A stretch of 40,757 nt of DNA from an uncultured Spirochaetales bacterium (lineage in GTDB: Bacteria > Spirochaetota > Spirochaetia > Sphaerochaetales > Sphaerochaetaceae): contig CASFZR010000012.1 in NCBI GenBank assembly GCA_949299185.1, positions 1-40,757 on the forward strand, in the 5' to 3' direction. The notes under the pieces were generated by a model. The model was not told the origin of the DNA and did not search any database. It saw only the letters and a list, made by a program, of their open reading frames with translations. Position numbers and translations under genes: made by a program. This document shows, in pieces, positions 32,949-40,675 of the stretch (position 1 is the stretch's first letter; the number at the start of each line of letters is the position of its first letter).

Positions 32949-33698
32949 TCAGACGAGGGAAATGACGACCTTGATGTAAAGCAGGATGATCACCACGACG
33001 AGGAACGGCCTTATGGCCCGGTCCCCATGGCGGAGGGCGAAGCGCGATCCTAGGAGATTGCCGATGACAGAGGCGAAGGCGGCAGGCACGGCTATCCGGT
33101 AGATGATCGAGCCGGAGGAGAGGAACGTGATGAGCGCGGAGATATTCGACGCGGCATTGACGACCTTCGTCAGCCCTGCGCTCTCTATGGCAGGAAGGCC
33201 AAGCGCGGAGAATCCAAGGGTCAGGAACATCCCGGTACCGGGTCCGTAGAAGCCATCATAGAGGCCGCACAGGAACGCGAGCAAGGCAGAGAGGATGATA
33301 AGCGGCCATCCAGTGACGGAGAGCCTCCTCTTCGGCCTCGGCCGCATGATCGTCAGCACGGTAAGGACGGGAAGCGTAACAAGGAGCATGTGCGAGAGGA
33401 TCTGGGAAGAATGCCTCAGGGCGATCCCCGCGCCGATATGCGAGCCAATGATCGCGAAGATCGCGGAGAGGATGGCAAGCGGCCAGCGGATCACGCCGCC
33501 CCTCGAGTATGAGATCACGGATATGACCGTCCCGAAGGTCGAGGAGAACTTGTTTGTCCCCAGCGCATATGCCCCGGAGAGGCCCGCCACGCTGTAGCTC
33601 GTCAGCGAGATCAGGCCACCGCCGCCGGCGATCGAATCGATGAATCCTGCCAGGGCTATGAGCGGAAACAGGAAGAGAAGGGACTCAGATACCACCAT
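32949..33698 (-). CDS. TSUP (TauE/SafE, DUF81) family membrane permease
   Basis: The 249-residue protein has about eight hydrophobic helices in two halves, each opening with a conserved loop: FIDSIAGGGGLISLTSY in the first and CGLYDGFYGPGTGMFLTLGF in the second, the hallmark of TSUP transporters. Family members export or import sulfite, sulfoacetate or other small organosulfur anions; the substrate cannot be told here. The start is set at ATG 33698, with AGGG five bases before it, and the gene overlaps the xerD stop by 14 bases. The longer in-frame opening into xerD has no membrane character. Its position in the division cluster looks like operon accretion. Confidence 0.9.
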   Translation of the reverse strand: MVVSESLLFLFPLIALAGFIDSIAGGGGLISLTSYSVAGLSGAYALGTNKFSSTFGTVISVISYSRGGVIRWPLAILSAIFAIIGSHIGAGIALRHSSQILSHMLLVTLPVLTVLTIMRPRPKRRLSVTGWPLIILSALLAFLCGLYDGFYGPGTGMFLTLGFSALGLPAIESAGLTKVVNAASNISALITFLSSGSIIYRIAVPAAFASVIGNLLGSRFALRHGDRAIRPFLVVVIILLYIKVVISLV

Positions 33699-34602
33699 CA
33701 TCACCCTCGCCCAGGGGCGAGTACCTATCGAAGAAGGCGAGGATCGAGGATGTGTCGAGATGGGTATAGATCTGCGTCGTGCGCACATCGCTGTGGCCAA
33801 GCATCTCCTGCACGCTCCTTATATCAGCGCCATGCTCGATCATATGGGTCGCGAATGAGTGGCGGAGAGTATGTATCGTGGCGTCGATGCCAAGCTTACC
33901 CACCGCCTCATGGAAGCGCTTATGCGCCGCCTGGCGCGTAAGCCGTCCACCTCGCCTGTTGAGGAACATCGCGCTCTCCCTCTCATCCTTCAGCAGACGC
34001 GGCCTGATTCTCTCCAGATAGCTATCCAGCGCACCAGCCGCGATCTCCCCGATGAAGACAAGGCGCTCCTTGTCGCGCTTGCCTATGACGGCGATAGTCC
34101 TCTCATCAGGATGGTAGGAGGATACATCAAGCGCCACCGCCTCCGATATCCTCATGCCCGATGAGTAGATAAGCTCGAAGAGCGTATAATCGCGCTCTGA
34201 GAGGATATCATCGGAGGGGAATGAGGAGAGAAGCTCATCGACATCCTCCTCGCTGATGACGCGAGGAAGATGCACGCCGTCCTTCGGCTTCTCGACGAGG
34301 GATGCAGGATTACGTTCGGTAAGCTTCCTGGATATGAGGAAGGAATAGAACGACCTGAGCGATGAGAGTATCCTCCCCTCCGTACGCTCATCGATCCCGT
34401 CGTTGCGCCGCCTCGATATAAGATAGCCCTCTATCTCAGCAACGCCTGCATCAGGAAGGGAAGCAGAGGAATCGGCAAGGTATGAGAGATAGCGCGCGGC
34501 CTCGGCAGAATAAGCCTCCCGGGTCTTATCCGAGAGGCGTCGTTCGAATGTCAGGTAGTCAGAGAACTCCCGGAGAAGTCCCTGATCCTCACTCCTCATC
34601 AT
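33685..34602 (-). CDS. xerD: Tyrosine recombinase XerD-type
   Basis: The 305-residue protein has the core-binding domain (about 1-105) and catalytic domain with Arg in SSGMRISEAV, Lys in [33 protein letters not shown] and the nucleophilic Tyr in the last. It is about as divergent from the xerC product at 31376 as XerC and XerD usually are, so the two probably form the heterotetramer. Its start overlaps ftsZ by 14 bases, an unusual direct coupling of chromosome dimer resolution to division. XerD is assigned by elimination; the two labels could be swapped. Confidence 0.85.
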   Translation of the reverse strand: MMRSEDQGLLREFSDYLTFERRLSDKTREAYSAEAARYLSYLADSSASLPDAGVAEIEGYLISRRRNDGIDERTEGRILSSLRSFYSFLISRKLTERNPASLVEKPKDGVHLPRVISEEDVDELLSSFPSDDILSERDYTLFELIYSSGMRISEAVALDVSSYHPDERTIAVIGKRDKERLVFIGEIAAGALDSYLERIRPRLLKDERESAMFLNRRGGRLTRQAAHKRFHEAVGKLGIDATIHTLRHSFATHMIEHGADIRSVQEMLGHSDVRTTQIYTHLDTSSILAFFDRYSPLGEGDDGGI

Positions 34603-35854
34603 CGTGGCGTGAGTACCTCAGCACGGCAGGGATCGAGTAATCGCTCTGGCCGGAGCTGCGCTTTCCCAGCTGCATCTGCAGGTCCTGCCACCTGTTGACC
34701 GTGATCGTGGAGGGATCCGAGCCCTGCTTCTCAGGGGCCTTGGGCTTCACCTCGCTCTCCTTCTCATGCTGTGCGGCCGGAGCGGCGGCTGCAGCGGCAG
34801 GCCTCTCCTGAGGCTCCTCGCGGCGGCGGAAGATCTCGGTATCGGGCTCGATGGAGACAGATGCCTGCCTCTCCTCGAATCCTGTCGCGACGACCGTCAC
34901 CTTTATCCTGTCGCCAAGGGACTGGTTATAGCTCTGTCCGGCGATGATGAGCGCGTCCTCCGCGCAGTTCTCCGTGATAAGCTCGACCACATCCTGATAC
35001 TCCTGGAGCGTGAGGTCATCGCCTCCAGCGAGGTTGACGAGGACGGACTTCGCGCCATCGATGCTGGCGTTCTCGAGAAGCGGATTGGATATAGCTAGCC
35101 TCGCGGCGTCGACCGCCCTGTTCGCTCCCTCACCGAAGCCGAGTCCTATAAGCGCATCTCCCTTGCCCTTCATCACCGTCTTCACGTCAGCGAAGTCTAT
35201 GTTGATCTCGCCAGGCTCCGTGATAAGGTCGGAGATTCCCTGCACCGACTGCAGCAGGGCGCTGTCAGCGATGAGGAAGGCCTGCTTTATCGGCGTGTTG
35301 TTCTCAACGACCTTGAGAAGGTGCTGGTTAGGGATGAGTATGAGGGTATCGACCTGCTTGCGGAGCTTCTCTATCCCCTGCTGGGCCAGGAGGAGCTTCT
35401 TCTTGCCCTCGAAGGCGAATGGGGTCGTGACAACGGCCACAGTGAGCGCGCCGCATGACTTAGCGATCTCAGCCACGACCGCAGCGGCTCCCGTCCCCGT
35501 TCCGCCTCCCATTCCGGCGGTGATGAAGATCATGTCAGAGTTCTCAAGCTCTGCCTTGATCTCCTCCTTGGACTCGATGGCGGCCTTCTCGCCGATCTCA
35601 GGGACTCCACCGGCACCCAGTCCTCCGGTAAGCTCCTTGCCGATAGCTATCCTGGTCTGTGCATTGGAGCGCTGCAGCGCCTGGACATCGGTATTGAGCG
35701 CCACGAACGAGACCTTCCTGAGGCCTGACGCGATCATCCTGTTGACGGCATTGCCACCGCCACCGCCTACTCCCACGACCTTGATTATCGTCGGAGCGGC
35801 TTCCTCTGCCGCAGTTGCGTCCTCGATGTCGAAAATGTCAAAATCCATACCCAT
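34589..35854 (-). CDS. ftsZ: Cell division GTPase FtsZ
   Basis: FtsZ polymerises into the division ring. ATG 35854 has AGAGGTG four bases upstream and lies ten bases after the ftsA stop; an in-frame start at 35881 would overlap ftsA. The 421-residue protein shows the nucleotide fold with GVGGGGGNAVNRM, the tubulin signature GMGGGTGTGAA, NTDVQAL, and the T7 synergy loop INIDFADVKTVM. A flexible Ala/Pro/Glu linker (about 315-390) leads to the C-terminal peptide SIPAVLRYSR that binds FtsA and other partners. All polymerisation elements are intact, so a working Z-ring is expected. Confidence 0.98.
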   Translation of the reverse strand: MGMDFDIFDIEDATAAEEAAPTIIKVVGVGGGGGNAVNRMIASGLRKVSFVALNTDVQALQRSNAQTRIAIGKELTGGLGAGGVPEIGEKAAIESKEEIKAELENSDMIFITAGMGGGTGTGAAAVVAEIAKSCGALTVAVVTTPFAFEGKKKLLLAQQGIEKLRKQVDTLILIPNQHLLKVVENNTPIKQAFLIADSALLQSVQGISDLITEPGEINIDFADVKTVMKGKGDALIGLGFGEGANRAVDAARLAISNPLLENASIDGAKSVLVNLAGGDDLTLQEYQDVVELITENCAEDALIIAGQSYNQSLGDRIKVTVVATGFEERQASVSIEPDTEIFRRREEPQERPAAAAAAPAAQHEKESEVKPKAPEKQGSDPSTITVNRWQDLQMQLGKRSSGQSDYSIPAVLRYSRHDDEE

Positions 35855-35864
35855 CTTGCACCTC

Positions 35865-37097
35865 TCAAAATAGCTTTCCAAAGAGATTCCTTACCTTACC
35901 CCCGATTCCCTTCTTATCCTTGGGACCCTGGCTGAGCGTCGGATTCTCCCTATACTTCTTCGCCTCGATCTTCAGCAGTCCCAGAAGCGTGGAGTACCTC
36001 GGATCTATATACATCCTGTCCAGTCCGTTTATCGCCTCGGGGAAGCCTATGCGGGCAGGCATCCGGAATATCTCGGAGGCAAGCTCCGTCGCGCCGGAAA
36101 GCAGCGAGCCGCCGCCCACGAGTATTATGCCGGCCCCGAACGATCCGGAGATCTCGTTCTTCTCAAGCTCACCGGAGAGCATGGAGAAGATCTCCGCCAT
36201 CCTAGGCTCTATGAGCTTCGCAAGCTCCTTCCGGGGAAGCCTGATCGATGGCTTTCCACCGACAGCAGGCGTCACAACCATCTCCGAATCAGGGATAGAC
36301 GGCGTGTGGCAGCAGCCATCGGATATCTTCAGCGACTCCGCCGCCGCCCTCGGTATCTGCAGCATGTATGCGATATCCCCGGTGACGTTATCGCCGCCGA
36401 GGGGGATTCCTCCGCAGTAGACCGGCGCACCGCCGACATAGGCGATCGCGTTGGTGGTCCCCGACCCGATATCTATGATCAAGGCGCCCATATCACGCTC
36501 ATCGGGAGCGAGGACGACCTCGCTGTCCGCAAGGCTCTGCAGCACCATCCTCTGCACCTGCAGCCCGGCCTTCTGCACGCACTTGCGCAGGTTCTGGCAG
36601 ATGGATGACGAGCCGGTGACAAGCAGCACGCTGGTATCGAGCCTGTGGCCGAGCATATCGATGGGATCCTTTATGCCTGAGCGTGAATCCACCTGGAAAT
36701 CCTGGACGAGCGTGTGGATGATCTCGGTGTCCTTAGGCAGCTCGCGCGCCCTCGCGACATCGATCGATCTCCTGATATCCTCCCTCTTGATCTCCTGATC
36801 CTTGCTCTGGATGCCGACGACACCGGAGGACTGGATGCCTCTGATATGATCGCCGCCGACGCCGAGTATCAGCGATGAGACCTCGCTTCCGGCCTGTAGC
36901 TCCGCATCGGAGATGACAGCGTTTATGACCTTCAAGGTCTGCTCTATATTGACGACCGATCCCGAACGGACGCCATCGCTGGCGCGTTCCGCTATCGCCT
37001 CGATCATCAGCTGTCCATCACGGGAGACGGAACCGATTGCCGCCCTCACCCAGCTTGTGCCTATATCAAGTCCAACAAGAGTCTTATCAGAAACCAA
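35865..37097 (-). CDS. ftsA: Cell division actin homologue FtsA
   Basis: FtsA tethers FtsZ to the membrane and recruits later division proteins. The 410-residue protein has the actin-like phosphate-1 motif VGLDIGTSWVRAAIG near the start, the 1C subdomain (about 85-165), the phosphate-2 motif IIDIGSGTTNAIAYVGG, the adenosine motif GAGIILVGGGSLL and an amphipathic C-terminal helix GGKVRNLFGKLF for membrane binding. It lies four bases after ftsQ and ten before ftsZ. Nothing looks degenerate, unlike its membrane partners. Confidence 0.97.
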   Translation of the reverse strand: MVSDKTLVGLDIGTSWVRAAIGSVSRDGQLMIEAIAERASDGVRSGSVVNIEQTLKVINAVISDAELQAGSEVSSLILGVGGDHIRGIQSSGVVGIQSKDQEIKREDIRRSIDVARARELPKDTEIIHTLVQDFQVDSRSGIKDPIDMLGHRLDTSVLLVTGSSSICQNLRKCVQKAGLQVQRMVLQSLADSEVVLAPDERDMGALIIDIGSGTTNAIAYVGGAPVYCGGIPLGGDNVTGDIAYMLQIPRAAAESLKISDGCCHTPSIPDSEMVVTPAVGGKPSIRLPRKELAKLIEPRMAEIFSMLSGELEKNEISGSFGAGIILVGGGSLLSGATELASEIFRMPARIGFPEAINGLDRMYIDPRYSTLLGLLKIEAKKYRENPTLSQGPKDKKGIGGKVRNLFGKLF

Positions 37098-37101
37098 CGC
37101 C

Positions 37102-37659
37102 CTACCCCTTCATACCTATGGAGAGCATATCAACGCGCTCCTCATATACATTATCATCAATAGCCGCAGGGGTGGAAGATGCAGCCGCAGAAGCCGCTCC
37201 CCTCAGCGCATCGAGATCAAAGCCGAAGAGCCTGTAGAACTCCATGGCCTCCTCGCTGATCAGAGCCGCAGGATAGACCTTCATCAAGGAAGGAAGATCC
37301 TCAAGCTCGACTGATGCAGAGCCATCAGCGAAGACAATGGCCGCATCCGACCTGGTAAGCGCGAGGACGCCCCCATCGCGGAAGCCGAGATCGATCATCA
37401 TATCGCCATCATCGAAGGTCGACGCTACATGGTCGATATAGTACAGCCGTGAGATCATGGCCTCGGATCTCAGCCTCTCGCCAGACATATACGGAACGCC
37501 CTTCAGAGGAAGGGTAAGGCGATACACCGAGGCAGTAGGCTGCACGGAATAGCCGATCCGCTCTATGCGCGTCACTCCGGAATAATGGATCGAAAGGGCT
37601 ACCGCTGCGCCAAGGAGCAGCAGGACGGCGGCCGCGGCCTTCAGCTCAGGATGCCTCAT
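37102..37659 (-). CDS. ftsQ: Short, divergent FtsQ/DivIB-like protein
   Basis: The assignment rests on position between ftsW and ftsA and on topology. The 185-residue product has a short basic start, one transmembrane helix (about 8-26) and an extracytoplasmic part with a beta-rich region (LYYIDHVASTFDDGDMMIDLGF, then GVLALTRSDAAIVFADGSA) resembling the end of the POTRA and the beta domain. FtsQ is usually 250-280 residues, so this one is trimmed. FtsQ bridges the FtsL-FtsB pair and the septal synthase. The start overlaps the ftsW stop by 14 bases. Confidence 0.65.
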   Translation of the reverse strand: MRHPELKAAAAVLLLLGAAVALSIHYSGVTRIERIGYSVQPTASVYRLTLPLKGVPYMSGERLRSEAMISRLYYIDHVASTFDDGDMMIDLGFRDGGVLALTRSDAAIVFADGSASVELEDLPSLMKVYPAALISEEAMEFYRLFGFDLDALRGAASAAASSTPAAIDDNVYEERVDMLSIGMKG

Positions 37660-38827
37660 GCGCTTCCCTCCCCATCATGTAGACGAGTCGATAGAGCATC
37701 ACGGAGGAGAGTATCGTGACAGCCTCCTCCGAAAGCGAATAGCTGAAGAAGGGCATCAGGATTCCCGGAAGGGGAAGCAGGCCCGAGACATAGAGCATGT
37801 TGCATAGCGCCTTCAGGACGACCATCAGCGTCAGCCCGAACGCAAGCGTCGCGGACTTCTCGCGTTCCATGCCCATGCCCCTCTTGGAAGTCCTTATCCC
37901 GATGATCAGGAACAACACGAACATCAGCACAAGGAAGGCCGCTCCGGCAAGTCCAAGCTCCTCAACGAAGGCAGCGAAGATGAACTGGCTCTCAGGACTG
38001 GGCAGTACTCCGAGCTTATAGACTCCGGAGCCAAGCCCCACTCCGGCGATCCCCCCGTCGGATATCGCGCCGACGGAAGCCGTGAGGGCCGCGTCATAGA
38101 GCGATGGATCTGAGACAGGAAGCACGGAAGAGAAGAGCGGAGAGAGCAGCGATGGCAATAGCACGGGAATCGTCCCTCCCGTGACAAGCATGAAGAGGAG
38201 GACGAGGAAAAGCGCTATCTTCCCCACCGAGCGCCGACGCAGCAGGAGCAGCGTCAGCACCGATGCGAGGAAATACCATGAGATACCGCCGACAAGCAGG
38301 GAAAGGACGAGAAGCACGGATGTGGATATTACCGTCATCACGATCTTCACTACCCTTCTCTCAGCCTCGTCCTTCTCCGGAAGCAGGCAGGATATGGTGA
38401 ATATGATTCCAAGCAGCGCGACAGAAGGAGCCTGGATGATCCTATAACCCCCTATCACAAGGCTACCAGCGTAGAAGAAGCCAGGAATGAGCTGGAGTAC
38501 GAGCAGCGCCAGCGAGAGCGGAATGAACAGAAGGTATCCTTTCTCTAAGGCAGAGCGTGGTATCAAGGTGAATACGGCACCGACGCCAAGGGAGACGGCG
38601 GCGACTATCGCCTGCCTCATGAAGAACCAGTAATGGGGCAACCCCAGATCGACGGCCTTCGCATATGACGCTGAATAGAGAGAGACAAGTCCCATGAGCG
38701 TAAGCACAAGGGAGATGCACAGGAAGGTAAAAGGAGAAAGAGAACCGGATGAATCTTTCCGGCCCCCTTCTGCCCTATATGTGATATCGTCGTAGCTTCT
38801 TTCTGAGATCAGGCGCGGCATAGTCAT
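37646..38827 (-). CDS. ftsW: FtsW-like SEDS protein with substituted catalytic Asp
   Basis: SEDS proteins polymerise septal glycan strands together with a class B PBP. The 393-residue protein has ten hydrophobic helices and the family landmark GVGLGSGVYKLGVLPSPESQFIFAAFVEELGLAG (written in part). In FtsW and RodA the position before FIF is the essential Asp (HTDFIF; Escherichia coli FtsW Asp297); here it is Gln281 (ESQFIF). The usual SYGGSS near the end reads SYSLSE (362-367). The protein is therefore probably unable to make glycan and may serve as a scaffold. Its first 20 residues form a polar tail. A TATAAT at 38835-38830 suggests a start at ATG 38821 instead of 38827. Confidence 0.88.
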   Translation of the reverse strand: MTMPRLISERSYDDITYRAEGGRKDSSGSLSPFTFLCISLVLTLMGLVSLYSASYAKAVDLGLPHYWFFMRQAIVAAVSLGVGAVFTLIPRSALEKGYLLFIPLSLALLVLQLIPGFFYAGSLVIGGYRIIQAPSVALLGIIFTISCLLPEKDEAERRVVKIVMTVISTSVLLVLSLLVGGISWYFLASVLTLLLLRRRSVGKIALFLVLLFMLVTGGTIPVLLPSLLSPLFSSVLPVSDPSLYDAALTASVGAISDGGIAGVGLGSGVYKLGVLPSPESQFIFAAFVEELGLAGAAFLVLMFVLFLIIGIRTSKRGMGMEREKSATLAFGLTLMVVLKALCNMLYVSGLLPLPGILMPFFSYSLSEEAVTILSSVMLYRLVYMMGREAHEAS

Positions 38828-38851
38828 GGATTATACACGACAGGCGCCTTT

Positions 38852-39103
38852 TCAAATAGATGCGCTGAGCAGGAATTCTCCCTCAGCTTCCGGAAGTCCT
38901 GCCGCGACGGCTGCCCTGAGCGCCCTGCCCTCCCTATCGACATCGGTCATATCAGCCTTGATGATCATCTCCGCCTCCGACGTGCTTCGGGAGCCGATCT
39001 GCCATAGGGGGATCAGGGTAACGATGAAGATAAGCGATAGCATCGCAACGATAAGGCATTTTACCGGCATCGTGATATTCCTGCTGACTTCCAGATCCTT
39101 CAT
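38852..39103 (-). CDS. ftsL: Small single-helix membrane protein at the ftsL position
   Basis: FtsL is a bitopic protein that, with FtsB, activates the septal synthase. This 83-residue product has a 12-residue cytoplasmic tail, a transmembrane helix (about 13-34) and a short charged segment (about 40-70) that could form a brief coiled coil. Sequence similarity to FtsL cannot be claimed; the family is poorly conserved, and the call depends on topology and place between rsmH and ftsW. AGAGG stands nine bases before ATG 39103. It starts 13 bases after rsmH. At 83 residues it is shorter than typical FtsL (100-120). Confidence 0.6.
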   Translation of the reverse strand: MKDLEVSRNITMPVKCLIVAMLSLIFIVTLIPLWQIGSRSTSEAEMIIKADMTDVDREGRALRAAVAAGLPEAEGEFLLSASI

Positions 39104-39116
39104 AATGCAAAACCTC

Positions 39117-40004
39117 TTATATCCTTTCCACTACCCTTAGCTTCGCGCTACGAGAAGGCGTATTCTCTTCCTCTTCTTCCTTCGACGGGATGATCGGCTT
39201 ACGGGTGATGATGCGAATCGAGGCATCATCCTTAGCCGCCTCATCCTTGAAGAACCACTTTACTATCCTGTCCTCAAGGGAGTGGAAGGTAATCACTGCT
39301 ATCCTTCCACCCCTCCTGACGACCTTGATAGCACTCCTCAAGGCTGGTTCGATCCTTGAGAGTTCCCCGTTGACTTCGATCCTCAAAGCCTGGAACGTCC
39401 GGGTTGCCGGGTGGATGCGCCCATATCGATACTCGCGCGGGACGGCTCGGGAGATTATCTCCGCAAGCTCTGAGGAAAGCTCGATCTCCTTTTCCTGGCG
39501 CCTCTCCACTATGGCCCGTGAGATGCGTCTGGAGTATCGTTCCTCCCCGTAGCGATATATGACATCGGCCAGGGCCTCCTCCGAGTATCCATTGACTATG
39601 TCGGCTGCGCTTATCCCCTCATCGGGATTGAGACGCATATCAAGCTTCTCATCACGACGGAAGGAGAATCCCCTCTCGCTCTCAAGATAATGGAACATGC
39701 TTATTCCAAGATCGAAGAGGATCGCATCAGCACTGTCCGGTTTCGCCGACTCCAGGTATTCATCGAATGAGCACAGGACCGGGGTGAAACGGTCTCCGAA
39801 CGGCTTAAGGCGTTCGATGGCCTTCCTCTGGATCACCTTGTCCCTGTCCAATCCGACTACCCGCAGGTCAGGATACTTCGACAGGAAGAGCGATGTATGG
39901 CCACCCTCGCCCGTGGTGCAGTCGATGAGGAGAGCGTCTCCCGAGGGGATCGGAAGGTTCTCAAGGACCTCTCTATGCATCACGGGGTAATGGACGGCTT
40001 CCAT
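39117..40004 (-). CDS. rsmH: 16S rRNA (cytosine-1402-N4) methyltransferase RsmH (MraW)
   Basis: RsmH methylates C1402 of 16S rRNA in the P site. The 295-residue enzyme has HYPVMHREVLENL at the start, the SAM-binding motif LIDCTTGEGGHT, VVGLDRDK, the ILFDLGIS motif and the RGFSFRRDEKLDMRLN substrate motif. An inserted helical domain and RIHPATRTFQALRIEVNGEL follow, then AVITFHSLEDRIVKWFF. ATG 40004 shares one base with the mraZ stop (TGATG); GAGGAGAAGGAG lies just upstream. A GTG at 40007 is the alternative. The order mraZ-rsmH-ftsL is the usual opening of a dcw cluster. Confidence 0.97.
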   Translation of the reverse strand: MEAVHYPVMHREVLENLPIPSGDALLIDCTTGEGGHTSLFLSKYPDLRVVGLDRDKVIQRKAIERLKPFGDRFTPVLCSFDEYLESAKPDSADAILFDLGISMFHYLESERGFSFRRDEKLDMRLNPDEGISAADIVNGYSEEALADVIYRYGEERYSRRISRAIVERRQEKEIELSSELAEIISRAVPREYRYGRIHPATRTFQALRIEVNGELSRIEPALRSAIKVVRRGGRIAVITFHSLEDRIVKWFFKDEAAKDDASIRIITRKPIIPSKEEEEENTPSRSAKLRVVERI

Positions 40005-40456
40005 CACTCCTTCTCCTCATACAGGCTCTGTGCCAGATCCGCGATCGACTCGTCAGCCTCGAATGCCTCATAGACATCAGGATTCCAGATCTCGACCGCG
40101 TAGCCAGTGCCCACGAGAAGAGCTTCTCCCTTGTTGGGCAGGGAAAAGGCCTCCCTGTCCTTCAAAGGAATATTGATCCTTCCAGAGCTGTCGATGTCGA
40201 TATACTGTGCTGGTGATATGAGCTTTCTGATAAGGGTGCGTTTCTTCTTATCGAGCATAGCCATTGGGGATGAGAGAATAGGCCCGGAAAACTCCTTCTC
40301 GAAATACTCAGGCGTCATCAGCATCAGATGATTTCCATCGAGTCCTGGAAGAACGACTACAGTCTCGGATGAGAGCGCCGTGCGGAGCCTTGAAGGCAGG
40401 GAAAGACGGCCTTTGTCGTCAAACCTAGCATTATAGACTCCAGTCAACAGCTGCAT
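40004..40456 (-). CDS. mraZ: Transcriptional regulator MraZ
   Basis: MraZ is a ring-shaped AbrB-fold protein that controls its own dcw operon. The 150-residue product has two repeats of the DNA-binding motif: GVYNARFDDKGRLSLPSRLR (about 6-25) and YIDIDSSGRINIPLKDREAF (about 84-103). GGTGG, four bases before ATG 40456, lies within the MraZ box, so binding would also hide the ribosome site. It is the first gene of the division cluster. Confidence 0.97.
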   Translation of the reverse strand: MQLLTGVYNARFDDKGRLSLPSRLRTALSSETVVVLPGLDGNHLMLMTPEYFEKEFSGPILSSPMAMLDKKKRTLIRKLISPAQYIDIDSSGRINIPLKDREAFSLPNKGEALLVGTGYAVEIWNPDVYEAFEADESIADLAQSLYEEKE

Positions 40457-40462
40457 ACATCC

Positions 40463-40496
40463 ACCATTTCATGGGAATTTCTCCCATTTCTTGCCA
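40463..40496 (-). promoter_or_regulatory. MraZ box
   Basis: On the minus strand TGGC, TGGG and TGGT begin at 40496, 40486 and 40466, with TCCC at the intervening 40476 register, so the units recur every ten bases. MraZ binds direct TGGG-N6 repeats of this kind upstream of mraZ. The box starts close to the predicted transcription start and reaches the ribosome site. Confidence 0.75.
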
Positions 40497-40498
40497 CA

Positions 40499-40527
40499 AC
40501 TCTACACCAACCTCCATATCTTGGCAA
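40499..40527 (-). promoter_or_regulatory. Sigma-70 promoter of the dcw cluster
   Basis: On the minus strand TTGCCA (40527-40522), a 17-base spacer and TAGAGT (40504-40499) place transcription near 40492, at the edge of the MraZ box. The same TTGCC opening is used by the groES and LysM gene promoters. Confidence 0.6.
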
Positions 40528-40623
40528 GGCTGATTTACAAATATTATTAAGAAATACATTTCTACTTGGTAATGTCAGGAAAAAACGGGCTATATTGATT
40601 TATTACTCGGAATCAAGCTGAAG

Positions 40624-40675
40624 TTGGCAGAAAGGAGGGGTCAGGGCGTATATAGGGGAAAGGAGATATACGCCC
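40624..40675 (+). promoter_or_regulatory. Promoter with repeat core and a hairpin holding the ribosome site
   Basis: TTGGCA (40624-40629), 19 bases and TATATA (40649-40654) resemble the element at 32915-32948, with which 40637-40657 is identical. In addition GGGCGTATAT (40644-40653) and ATATACGCCC (40666-40675) are perfect ten-base inverted repeats; the 12-base loop holds AAAGGAG (40659-40665) and the stem ends one base before ATG 40676. If transcription starts upstream of the stem, start-site access could be controlled by folding; if it starts at the TATATA box, the left arm is not transcribed and the dyad is instead an operator. Confidence 0.5.
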
